Source: UBA1268 sp002694955 (GTDB lineage Bacteria > Planctomycetota > Planctomycetia > Pirellulales > UBA1268). Taken from it: a DNA stretch of 5,124 nucleotides. The translations under genes and the position numbers were made by a program. How positions within the stretch are numbered: the stretch's first letter is position 1; every line of letters starts with the position of its first letter. The notes beneath the pieces are model-generated. The model was given only the letters and a program-made list of their open reading frames with translations. It did not search any database and was not told the DNA's origin. The stretch covers positions 1 through 5,124 of the forward strand of contig JALCBP010000123.1 of the NCBI GenBank assembly GCA_028066355.1, written 5' to 3'. Of this stretch, positions 1-5,124 are shown in pieces.

Positions 1-259
1 GAGCCGGTGGCAACGACCAAACTGCGTTAATCTGATCAATATCAGCACCAGCGAGAAATGAGTCGCTCTGACGGGACTCTACCAACAAGCCACGGGGTGG
101 ATCATCCTGAAGATAAGTCAGAACTTGTTTTAGTTCTCGCATAAAGTCCTGACTCATCACATTCTGCGCGTGGCCCGGCACATTAATGCCAACAGCAGTA
201 ATGTCTTCTGATAATTTCTCAATGACGAGGGTACTAAGGGTTGCTTTTAGTTCTGGCAT
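1..259 (-). CDS. Partial enoyl-CoA hydratase/isomerase (crotonase) domain, FadJ/FadB-like, N-terminus only
   Basis: The first 86 residues of a minus-strand protein are visible, and the rest lies beyond the left edge. They match the start of the crotonase fold: a first beta-strand 'ITAVGINVPG' (residues 20-29), then 'NVMSQDF' (33-39), a helix with 'EL..VL', 'PRGLLVES' (55-62), and the diagnostic 'FLAGADI' (68-74), whose backbone forms part of the CoA-thioester oxyanion hole. The pattern 'P...NVMS...F..EL' followed by 'S...F.AGADI' is more typical of the large bifunctional hydratase/3-hydroxyacyl-CoA dehydrogenase (FadJ/FadB alpha chain) than of small stand-alone hydratases. The dehydrogenase half is not in view, so a monofunctional hydratase remains possible. 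The expected role is beta-oxidation of fatty acyl-CoA in the cytoplasm. The ATG at 259-257 fits the family N-terminus and has AGGA (274-271) 11 nt upstream. The frame stays open back to a TAA at 415-413 but offers no ATG, GTG or TTG there. The gene is divergent from the membrane-protein gene at 444. Confidence 0.82.
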   Translation of the reverse strand, partial: MPELKATLSTLVIEKLSEDITAVGINVPGHAQNVMSQDFMRELKQVLTYLQDDPPRGLLVESRQSDSFLAGADIDQINAVWSLPPA

Positions 260-384
260 AGTTTTGGTGATCCTGTCGTGCTGCAGCAGATCTCCGGGCT
301 TACCGTATTTACTTGCTCGATTGACAAAAACCGCTAGTGTACCGAGAGTTTTGGAGACCGCTGGGCCTTTAAAAAGCCCCGCAT

Positions 385-390
385 TATGAT
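385..390 (+). promoter_or_regulatory. Possible -10 element (TATGAT) for the membrane-protein gene
   Basis: TATGAT differs from the consensus -10 hexamer at one base and lies in the AT-rich core of the divergent intergenic region (260-443). A start near 397 would leave a leader of about 47 nt to the ATG at 444. No good -35 hexamer lies 16-18 nt upstream: a TTGACA at 321-326 is too far away. The same stretch read on the minus strand also contains TATAAA (397-392) and CATAAT (388-383), so the site could serve the crotonase gene instead. Confidence 0.2.
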
Positions 391-443
391 ATTTATAGGT
401 AGTGGTGGCTTTTTATTTAAATCTCTCGATACAGAGCAGACTG

Positions 444-1067
444 ATGGTTTCAAAACTAGGCGATTCACTCAAATTCAGTTCTCGCACAAAAATTGCACTA
501 TGGCTTGCTCTCGTTGCGATTGGAGTTTGTGGCAGGCTCTGGCAACCAGCGTATAACGTTACTCCATTCGCGGCGATTGGACTTGCTGCAGGTTCCCTCT
601 TTGGAATATCGATATCAGCTGCCGCAGTGCCGATTGTAGCACTTGTTCTGAGCAACATGGCGCTGCCCGGATACGGCTCCACTGTAATGGCTCTTGTCGT
701 ATACGCCTCATTCTTATTTCCGGTGCTATTCGGGAGCCTGGTTCAACGGCAGGGGTGGGTTGCTGTTTTAGGAGGAAGCCTCGCGTCTTCTCTCATCTTT
801 TTCACAACTACAAACTTCGCAACGTGGGCTTTATCTGATCTCTACCCACATACTCTATCTGGCCTTGTAACTTGTTACGTAGCGGCTCTTCCATTTTATC
901 GATGGATGCCGATCGGTGATGCCTTGTGGAGTGTTTCATTGTTCTCCACGCTTATTGCAGTCGGGCATGTTCAGCAACTTGTACAGCCGATACAAGTGAT
1001 CCCAGTGACAACAGGTGACCAACAAACTGTGGATCGCTTGACTGACGAGCAAAGGGACCGACAATAG
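444..1067 (+). CDS. Small multipass membrane protein, DUF6580-like
   Basis: This 207-residue hydrophobic protein has about six or seven membrane segments, roughly at residues 15-31, 38-54, 56-72, 78-99, 105-122, 138-152 and 157-174, and a short polar C-terminal tail (about 185-207) rich in D, Q and R. Features resembling the DUF6580 family are 'RL..P.YNVTPFAAIGLAAG' near the first loop (31-50), a second block with 'LSNMALPGYGS' (69-79) and 'VVYASF' (85-90), then 'FFTTTNFATWALSDLYP' (119-135) followed by 'GLVTCYVAALPFYRWMPIGDALWS' spread over 140-163. DUF6580 proteins have no established function; their fold recalls small-molecule uptake S components, which is inference only. The frame extends to a GTG at 402, but the ATG at 444 begins closer to the first hydrophobic segment and gives a normal family length. 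Neither start has a strong Shine-Dalgarno site, so the start is uncertain. Neighbours give no functional clue. Confidence 0.72.
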   Translation: MVSKLGDSLKFSSRTKIALWLALVAIGVCGRLWQPAYNVTPFAAIGLAAGSLFGISISAAAVPIVALVLSNMALPGYGSTVMALVVYASFLFPVLFGSLVQRQGWVAVLGGSLASSLIFFTTTNFATWALSDLYPHTLSGLVTCYVAALPFYRWMPIGDALWSVSLFSTLIAVGHVQQLVQPIQVIPVTTGDQQTVDRLTDEQRDRQ

Positions 1068-1076
1068 ATTTTCGTG

Positions 1077-1104
1077 GTAGATCTGGTAAAAATTTCAGAT
1101 CTAC
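1077..1104. repeat. Perfect 9-bp inverted repeat (hairpin) between the membrane-protein gene and tRNA-Leu
   Basis: GTAGATCTG (1077-1085) and CAGATCTAC (1096-1104) are exact reverse complements separated by a 10-nt A/T-rich loop (GTAAAAATTT). The repeat begins 9 nt after the stop codon at 1065-1067, so it may end or stabilise the membrane-protein transcript. No T-run follows on either strand, so it is not a classical Rho-independent terminator. It also lies where the tRNA promoter should be, 22 nt before the mature tRNA 5' end, so it could instead be a protein-binding site. Confidence 0.5.
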
Positions 1105-1125
1105 AGCCACACTGACGCACTCTCC

Positions 1126-1209
<84 letters not shown>

Positions 1210-1216
1210 TTATCAG

Positions 1217-1221
1217 TAAGG
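1217..1221 (+). promoter_or_regulatory. Ribosome-binding site of the S1-domain gene
   Basis: TAAGG lies 8 nt upstream of the ATG at 1230, inside the 20-nt gap after tRNA-Leu. If the tRNA is cut from a joint transcript, nearly the entire remaining leader is this site. Confidence 0.6.
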
Positions 1222-1229
1222 TTCTTTCG

Positions 1230-2885
1230 ATGGATGACACAGCCGCCAGCAGAACTGGATCCAAAGAGTCCCATCCCCGTGATAGCGAATTAACACCTGA
1301 GGCAGTTACTCCGGACACAGCACAAGTTGAGGAGAGTCCCCAACAGACAACTCCCGATGGCGATCGTCCCAGGCGACGAATTGCAATAGGCACACAACGG
1401 GCCAATTCTGAGCAAACAGATACAGCCCCACGCTACACGTACATTACGTCCGAAAATTCTTCCAGTTCTAATGAAACCACAGCAGCCAAGGACGATACTT
1501 CTTCTCTGAAAACAGAAGCTGAGAAGAAGCCACAACAGAAAAAAACAAAAGAACGTCGCCGTGGTCGATCAGAACGTGGCGGAAAGGCATCCGCTTTCGC
1601 TGATTCTGCACCTCTTCAGAAGCGAGTCACGATCCCAAACCTACGACAAGATCTTGATGAAGATCTTGAAAAAGATTTTGAAGCGGCGCTCGCAGGACTC
1701 GAAGTTGATTCATTGCTTAACCAAAGTTCTCTTGTTGATCAACCAATTCAGCCGGGCGCGAAAATTGAAGGAACCGTTCTCTCGATTGGCCCTGAGACTG
1801 CCTTCATCGATCTTGGAAACCAACGACAAGGCGCTCTTCAACTTGCAGGTTTATTTGAAGAAAGTGGCGAATTACCGAAAGTAGGGCAGACGCTAGAGCT
1901 ATCCGTAGGCGGTCAGAATGAAGAAGACGGCCTCTATGAAGTTGCTCCTGCAAACCGAGCAGTGACAGTAGAAGATTGGTCCCAACTGGAAGTTGGCATG
2001 ATTGTTGAAGCTCGATGTACTGCTGCAAATAAAGGAGGGCTCGAGTGTGACGTGGCTGGAATTCGAGGTTTTATGCCTACAAGCCTCATTAGCCCATGGC
2101 GAATTGAAAGCCCGGAAGAAATGATTGGCCAAACACTCGAGAGTCTTGTCACCGAAGTTGTTCCCCACGCGCGTCGCCTTGTTTTATCTCGTCGAGCAGT
2201 AATTGAAAAACAGGCTGCAGACGAAAAGTCAAAAATGCTTGAAACGCTGGAACCTGGAGCACAGGTTGAGGGAATCGTGCGTTCAATTAGGGAATTCGGT
2301 GCTTTTATTGATATCGGCCATGGTGTGGAAGGTCTTGTTCACGTGAGCCAACTAGCATGGGAAAGAGTGAGCGACCCAAAAGAATTCCTTGAAATCGGTC
2401 AGCACGTTCATGCCATGGTCAAAAAAGTAGATAGAGAAACCGGGAAGATCGGCCTGTCAATTCGTGACCTTGTAGAGAGCCCATGGGCCAGAGCAGATGC
2501 CAAATATTCCGTCGGATCGACTGTCCGAGGTGTTGTGAGTCGAATCGCTGACTTTGGTGCTTTCGTCAAACTTGAGCCTGGTGTTGAGGGCTTGATCCAT
2601 GTTTCTGAACTAGCGACACGACGCATACGTAGTGTTGGTGACGTTGTACGGGAGGGCGAATCAATAGAATGCCGAGTTCTCTCTGTTGATCCTGCCGAAC
2701 AGCGTCTCTCACTCTCTCTTAAGGCCCTGAACAAGATTGAATCCGTGCTTGAAGAAAACTCTTCGAGTAACGATGAGGAAGATGTTCCGGCTGCTTCCAA
2801 GAAACCGCCAAAGAAGAGGAATATTGCCTTAAAGGGTGGAATTGGGGGACAATCAGATGGAGCTCGCTTCGGTCTTAAGTGGTGA
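1230..2885 (+). CDS. Four-S1-domain RNA-binding protein (ribosomal protein S1-like)
   Basis: This 551-residue protein is probably cytoplasmic and binds RNA. Residues 1-170 are low-complexity and polar, with an acidic/Ser/Thr/Gln-rich part and a basic patch 'KKTKERRRGRSERGGK' (104-119), which suggests disorder. Four S1 (OB-fold) domains follow at about 174-243, 254-322, 341-412 and 427-499. The last two are the most canonical, with 'V.G.V..I.EFGAFIDIG.GVEGLVHVSQL' and 'V.G.V..I.DFGAFVKLEPGVEGLIHVSEL' patterns; the first two are more divergent, as in S1 proteins where the early domains contact the ribosome. The tail (500-551) has an acidic stretch, a Lys-rich stretch and ends in 'ARFGLKW'. E. 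coli S1 has six domains; four-domain versions occur in other phyla and may do the S1 job of holding mRNA on the 30S subunit, but that role is inferred. The gene starts 20 nt after tRNA-Leu(GAG), and by hand count 28 of its 45 Leu codons are CTT or CTC. It is convergent with serS, 35 nt away. Confidence 0.9.
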   Translation: MDDTAASRTGSKESHPRDSELTPEAVTPDTAQVEESPQQTTPDGDRPRRRIAIGTQRANSEQTDTAPRYTYITSENSSSSNETTAAKDDTSSLKTEAEKKPQQKKTKERRRGRSERGGKASAFADSAPLQKRVTIPNLRQDLDEDLEKDFEAALAGLEVDSLLNQSSLVDQPIQPGAKIEGTVLSIGPETAFIDLGNQRQGALQLAGLFEESGELPKVGQTLELSVGGQNEEDGLYEVAPANRAVTVEDWSQLEVGMIVEARCTAANKGGLECDVAGIRGFMPTSLISPWRIESPEEMIGQTLESLVTEVVPHARRLVLSRRAVIEKQAADEKSKMLETLEPGAQVEGIVRSIREFGAFIDIGHGVEGLVHVSQLAWERVSDPKEFLEIGQHVHAMVKKVDRETGKIGLSIRDLVESPWARADAKYSVGSTVRGVVSRIADFGAFVKLEPGVEGLIHVSELATRRIRSVGDVVREGESIECRVLSVDPAEQRLSLSLKALNKIESVLEENSSSNDEEDVPAASKKPPKKRNIALKGGIGGQSDGARFGLKW

Positions 2886-2920
2886 TCGATCTTTTTTCCG
2901 CCGTGTACAGACCGCGTGCA

Positions 2921-4195
2921 CTAGACCGTTAGTACACTCTTTCCTATCCATGAAACTAACGCATCAGGAACCCTTACTGAGCCATCTTGCTGTTGATAGT
3001 TTTCCAAAATAGCAACTATTGCACGACTAATCGCAACTGCTGTTCCATTTAAAGTATGAACAAATTGGGTCCCCTTTTCGCTGGGTCTACGGAACCGAAT
3101 GCCTAATCTTCGGGCTTGATAATCGGTGCAGTTCGACGTGCTCGTCACTTCGCCCCACTCGCCATTTTCACCACGGCCAGGCATCCAAGCCTCGAGGTCG
3201 TATTTCCTGTAAGCAGGTCCACCAAGATCACCACTTGCCGTATCAACAACCCGGTATGGTATTCCTAAACCATCAAAGATCTTGCATTCAAGATCGAGTA
3301 GTGTTTGATGCATTCCATCACTTTGATCAGGTGCGGTAAATGCAAACATTTCAACCTTTGTGAATTGGTGAACCCGATAGAGACCTCGAGTCGCTCTTCC
3401 ATGCGCACCAGCCTCTGTACGAAAGCAATGACTGATCCCGCAGAGTTTGAGCGGAAGTTCATTAAGATTGAATATTTTTTCATGCATTGCGCCCCCAAGG
3501 GTAATCTCAGCGGTTGCAACGAGTGACAAATCACTGTCAGTGATCGAATAAATCTGTGTCTCAGGACCCCTGGGCATAAACCCGGTACCCTCCAATATTG
3601 AATCACGAGCTACATCTGGAGTTGTCATCACCGTAAAGCCTTCTTGCATTAGCAAGTCGACTGCGTATTTCTGTAATGCAAGTTCAAGAAGAACTCCATC
3701 ATTGGTAAGAAAATAAAAACCATGCCCAGCGACTCGACTACCTGCTTCAAAATCAAAGAGCTTGAGGTTTTCACCTAACTCAACATGATCTTTAGGCGTA
3801 AATGAAAAATCCGGGATACTCGAAATGCCACGACGGACTTCTGTTGCGTCTGCTTCACCACCGTGAGGGGCATCTGCATGTGTCAGATTCGGTATCGATC
3901 GCAAAATTTTATCCGATTCCTCAAGCACCTCCGACTGCTGCGATTGGAGCACAGATGCGTCTTCACGAAGTCGACGCCCCTCTGCCTTCAGTGACTCACG
4001 TTCTTCTGGAGATGCTTTCCCAATGGATTTACTTACTTGGCCAGCCTCCTGGTTGAGACGATCAATATCCAGCTGCAACTGTCGGCGAAGAATGTCTAAC
4101 TCCGCGAACTTTGCTACATCAACAGAAGCACCCCGAAGACGGCAATTTTCTTTAATAAGTTCGATATTATCAGCAACAAAACGGCGATCGAGCAC
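2921..4195 (-). CDS. serS: Seryl-tRNA synthetase
   Basis: This cytoplasmic class II synthetase charges tRNA-Ser (and tRNA-Sec where present) with serine using ATP. Starting at the GTG (4195-4193) gives 424 residues, the normal family length, and the N-terminus 'MLDRRFVADNIELIKENCRLRG', written here as two parts: MLDRRFVADN and IELIKENCRLRG. Residues about 30-100 form the long antiparallel coiled coil that grips the tRNA-Ser variable arm. The catalytic domain follows: motif 1 around 'GFTVMTTPDVAR' (186-197), serine-binding T228-A229-E230, motif 2 with R259 in 'CFRTEAG' and E282 in 'HQFTKVEMF', and motif 3 around 'HTLNGTAVAISR' (380-391). All expected catalytic residues are present and the gene is intact. 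An upstream in-frame ATG at 4240 would add 15 residues with no family match, whereas the GTG has AAAGGAG 6 nt upstream. It is divergent from clpS. Confidence 0.97.
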   Translation of the reverse strand: MLDRRFVADNIELIKENCRLRGASVDVAKFAELDILRRQLQLDIDRLNQEAGQVSKSIGKASPEERESLKAEGRRLREDASVLQSQQSEVLEESDKILRSIPNLTHADAPHGGEADATEVRRGISSIPDFSFTPKDHVELGENLKLFDFEAGSRVAGHGFYFLTNDGVLLELALQKYAVDLLMQEGFTVMTTPDVARDSILEGTGFMPRGPETQIYSITDSDLSLVATAEITLGGAMHEKIFNLNELPLKLCGISHCFRTEAGAHGRATRGLYRVHQFTKVEMFAFTAPDQSDGMHQTLLDLECKIFDGLGIPYRVVDTASGDLGGPAYRKYDLEAWMPGRGENGEWGEVTSTSNCTDYQARRLGIRFRRPSEKGTQFVHTLNGTAVAISRAIVAILENYQQQDGSVRVPDALVSWIGKSVLTV

Positions 4196-4201
4196 AAATT
4201 T

Positions 4202-4208
4202 CTCCTTT
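4202..4208 (-). promoter_or_regulatory. Strong ribosome-binding site that fixes the serS start
   Basis: Read on the minus strand this is AAAGGAG, followed by 6 nt (AAATTT) and the GTG at 4195-4193. It is the best Shine-Dalgarno match in the window, and it decides the start in favour of the GTG over the ATG at 4240, which has no such site. Confidence 0.85.
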
Positions 4209-4216
4209 AAATATTT

Positions 4217-4260
4217 CAGACATTTGTCTGATTCATGCAAACTCTATACTCACAGACAAA
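4217..4260. promoter_or_regulatory. Overlapping inverted repeats in the serS leader / clpS-serS divergent region
   Basis: A 14-nt palindrome, CAGACATTTGTCTG (4217-4230), lies just upstream of the serS ribosome-binding site. Its right part TTTGTCTG (4223-4230) is also the reverse complement of CAGACAAA (4253-4260), giving an 8-bp inverted repeat with a 22-nt spacer. The shared arm could pair either way. In the serS direction a TATAGA (4248-4243) lies inside the spacer and is a possible -10 element, but no good -35 precedes it. The block may be an operator or a leader structure; nothing in the sequence shows which. Confidence 0.35.
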
Positions 4261-4301
4261 GTTTTTAAACCTCGACACTGTTTGTATGGCCCGCACGTGA
4301 A

Positions 4302-4646
4302 ATGAATCAAGCAGCTATAAGCCCCAATCCAGACATCAAGCCAAACCCATCGACGCACAAAAAGAGGGCTAGTCAACGGCAACCTCGATATCACGTTATT
4401 CTTTGGAATGACAATGATCACACCTATCACTATGTTGTCACAATGCTCCAGAAACTCTTTGGTCACCCCCCGCCAACAGGAATCAAAATGGCGACAGAGG
4501 TAGATAAAAAGGGGAAAGTTATCGTCCTTACTACATCACGTGAACATGCTGAATTGAAAAGAGACCAAATCCATGCTTTCGGTGCTGACAAACTTATACG
4601 TAGATCAAAGGGAGCCATGGCAGCATCCATTGAGCCAGAATCATAA
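4302..4646 (+). CDS. clpS: ATP-dependent Clp protease adaptor ClpS, divergent
   Basis: This 114-residue protein has a polar, probably flexible N-terminus (1-28) followed by the ClpS core (29-107). ClpS delivers substrates with N-end-rule degrons to ClpAP (or ClpCP) in the cytoplasm. Family features seen are 'YHVILWNDND' (30-39) for the 'Y.V.L.NDD' strand and pocket, the helix 'YVVTMLQKLFG' (44-54), 'VDKKGKVIV' (67-75), and 'AELKRDQI' (83-90) for the usual 'AE.K' helix that contacts the Clp ATPase. Aligned without gaps to E. coli ClpS as I recall it, pocket residues N34 and D35 are kept (N36, D37), while D36 becomes N38, M40 becomes Y42 and H66 becomes D68. It is therefore a divergent subgroup and its degron specificity may differ. 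No clpA or clpC is in the window. The ATG has no clear Shine-Dalgarno site. Transcription probably ends at the hairpin at 4678-4713. Confidence 0.9.
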   Translation: MNQAAISPNPDIKPNPSTHKKRASQRQPRYHVILWNDNDHTYHYVVTMLQKLFGHPPPTGIKMATEVDKKGKVIVLTTSREHAELKRDQIHAFGADKLIRRSKGAMAASIEPES

Positions 4647-4677
4647 CTGGAACATATAACTCGGGGTAGGTCCAAGA

Positions 4678-4718
4678 AAACGCAGCCCTGATCATGTGAT
4701 CAGGGCTGCGTTTGTTTT
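4678..4718. terminator. Bidirectional Rho-independent terminator between clpS and the Cys-rich gene
   Basis: A perfect 17-bp inverted repeat (arms 4678-4694 and 4697-4713, core GCAGCCCTGATCA) folds into a stem with a loop of about 4 nt. On the plus strand it runs into TTTGTTTT (4711-4718), a good terminator for clpS, whose stop is at 4644-4646. On the minus strand the stem is followed by TTTTCTTGG, a weaker U-tract suited to the convergent gene that stops at 4763. Confidence 0.92.
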
Positions 4719-4762
4719 AGTAGTTTTTCAAAAGTTGTTCGTAAAAACTGGCCACGCACGTC

Positions 4763-5124
4763 TTAGTCTTCATAGCCACATGTTGGCTCACACGGGACTT
4801 CACGCCAGACTGTCTTCGGAACACACTTTGTCACTGTGTATGCAACCTTCTTTGGAACCAATCGACAAACATCTATAGTTTTGGTGTAGTGGATAGGTCG
4901 CGTTACACAATAGGGTACCTTCTTTGTATGCGTCTCTTTCACTGTCTTGCATACTTTGTAGCACTCTTCACGGCATCGCTGCTCCCGAACTATCCTGCAC
5001 ACTTGATACGAGCATGTTTTAATACGCTGTTCTGGAACCATCTTGCAGACCTTATACGTTCGCACACGTTGTTCAGGTACCATCTTGCAGACTTTGTATG
5101 AGCAGGTTCGCACACGCTGCTCTG
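4763..5124 (-). CDS. Cys-rich repeat protein, planctomycete YTV-type cell-surface protein (partial)
   Basis: At least the last 119 residues of a minus-strand protein are visible; the N-terminus lies beyond the right edge. A GTG at 5113-5111 could be mistaken for a start, but the frame and the repeat ('EQR' just before it) continue to the edge. The protein is very basic and has 13 Cys. It consists of degenerate units of 14-17 residues: '(CS)YKVCKMVPEQRVRT', 'YKVCKMVPEQRIKT', 'CSYQVCRIVREQRCREE', 'CYKVCKTVKETHTKKV', then looser ones including 'VPKKVAYTVTKCVPKTVWRE', ending 'PTCGYED'. Alternating hydrophobic/basic residues with 'VPE.R..TY.V' spacing resemble the YTV repeat of Cys-rich proteins described from planctomycete cell walls, where disulfide bonds are thought to stabilise the envelope. 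A signal peptide would be expected upstream but cannot be seen. The family assignment rests on motif resemblance. The gene is convergent with clpS and shares its terminator. Confidence 0.7.
   Translation of the reverse strand, partial: EQRVRTCSYKVCKMVPEQRVRTYKVCKMVPEQRIKTCSYQVCRIVREQRCREECYKVCKTVKETHTKKVPYCVTRPIHYTKTIDVCRLVPKKVAYTVTKCVPKTVWREVPCEPTCGYED
5037..5122. repeat. Tandem DNA repeat, about 42-bp period, inside the Cys-rich gene
   Basis: ACCATCTTGCAGAC occurs at 5037-5050 and again at 5079-5092, a 42-bp (14-codon) step. Each copy is followed by a related block ending in GTTCGCACACG, and the second copy has a 6-bp insertion (the Cys-Ser codons). The near-identity at DNA level points to recent duplication or ongoing copying between units. 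More copies probably lie past the right edge. Confidence 0.8.

Noticed and set aside
186..389. Plus-strand frame of 67 codons
   Set aside because: It overlaps the crotonase gene antisense and has no recognisable motif. The protein evidence favours the minus strand.
260..412. Open minus-strand frame upstream of the crotonase ATG, possibly extending that gene by about 50 codons
   Set aside because: The frame runs back to a TAA at 415-413 without any ATG, GTG or TTG, and the family N-terminus fits the ATG at 259. It is treated as intergenic.
2886..2920. GATCGATC plus T6 (2892-2897) and the GTGTAC/GTACAC pair (2903-2908, 2932-2937) as a terminator between the convergent S1 and serS genes
   Set aside because: GATCGATC is a palindrome without a loop, and the GTGTAC pair has a 23-nt spacer and no T-run after it. 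Neither makes a convincing terminator hairpin.
4696..5101. Plus-strand frames over the right end of the window
   Set aside because: They are antisense to the Cys-rich repeat gene or overlap the terminator hairpin and show no family features.
5111..5113. GTG as start codon of the Cys-rich gene
   Set aside because: The codons before it (E-Q-R) continue the repeat unit to the window edge, so it is an internal valine.

Overview
The window looks like a piece of a planctomycete chromosome of moderate GC. The strongest clue is the gene cut by the right edge. It encodes a basic, cysteine-rich protein built of degenerate repeats ending in 'VPEQR.RT.SYKVC', with one literal YTV, which resembles the planctomycete cell-surface 'YTV' proteins. 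The divergent ClpS is compatible with this, as is the mixed use of clear Shine-Dalgarno sites at some starts and none at others. The taxonomic call is an inference from protein style, not from a database search.

Layout, left to right. (1) A partial minus-strand gene at 1-259 encodes the N-terminus of a crotonase-fold protein, most like the hydratase half of FadJ/FadB-type fatty-acid oxidation proteins. (2) A divergent plus-strand gene (444-1067) encodes a small multipass membrane protein of the DUF6580 type. (3) A short gap contains a perfect 9-bp hairpin. It is followed by tRNA-Leu(GAG) at 1126-1209 and, 20 nt later, by a 551-residue protein with a long charged tail and four S1 RNA-binding domains (1230-2885). 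(4) Convergent to that is seryl-tRNA synthetase on the minus strand (2921-4195), whose start is best placed at a GTG with a strong ribosome-binding site. (5) Divergent from serS is a ClpS-type adaptor (4302-4646). (6) A 17-bp bidirectional terminator hairpin (4678-4713) separates clpS from the convergent Cys-rich repeat protein gene (4763 to past 5124).

Most of the window is translation and proteostasis housekeeping: a leucine tRNA, an S1-domain RNA-binding protein, seryl-tRNA synthetase and an N-degron adaptor. These sit beside one lipid-metabolism gene, one membrane protein of unknown role and one probable cell-wall protein. Orientations alternate (- + + + - + -), so only the tRNA and the S1 gene are likely to share a transcript.

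I see no phage, transposon, CRISPR or defence cassette and no convincing new multi-gene system. The points most worth a second look are the altered N-degron pocket of ClpS, the close tRNA-Leu/S1 linkage with matching leucine codon use, and the Cys-rich repeat protein.
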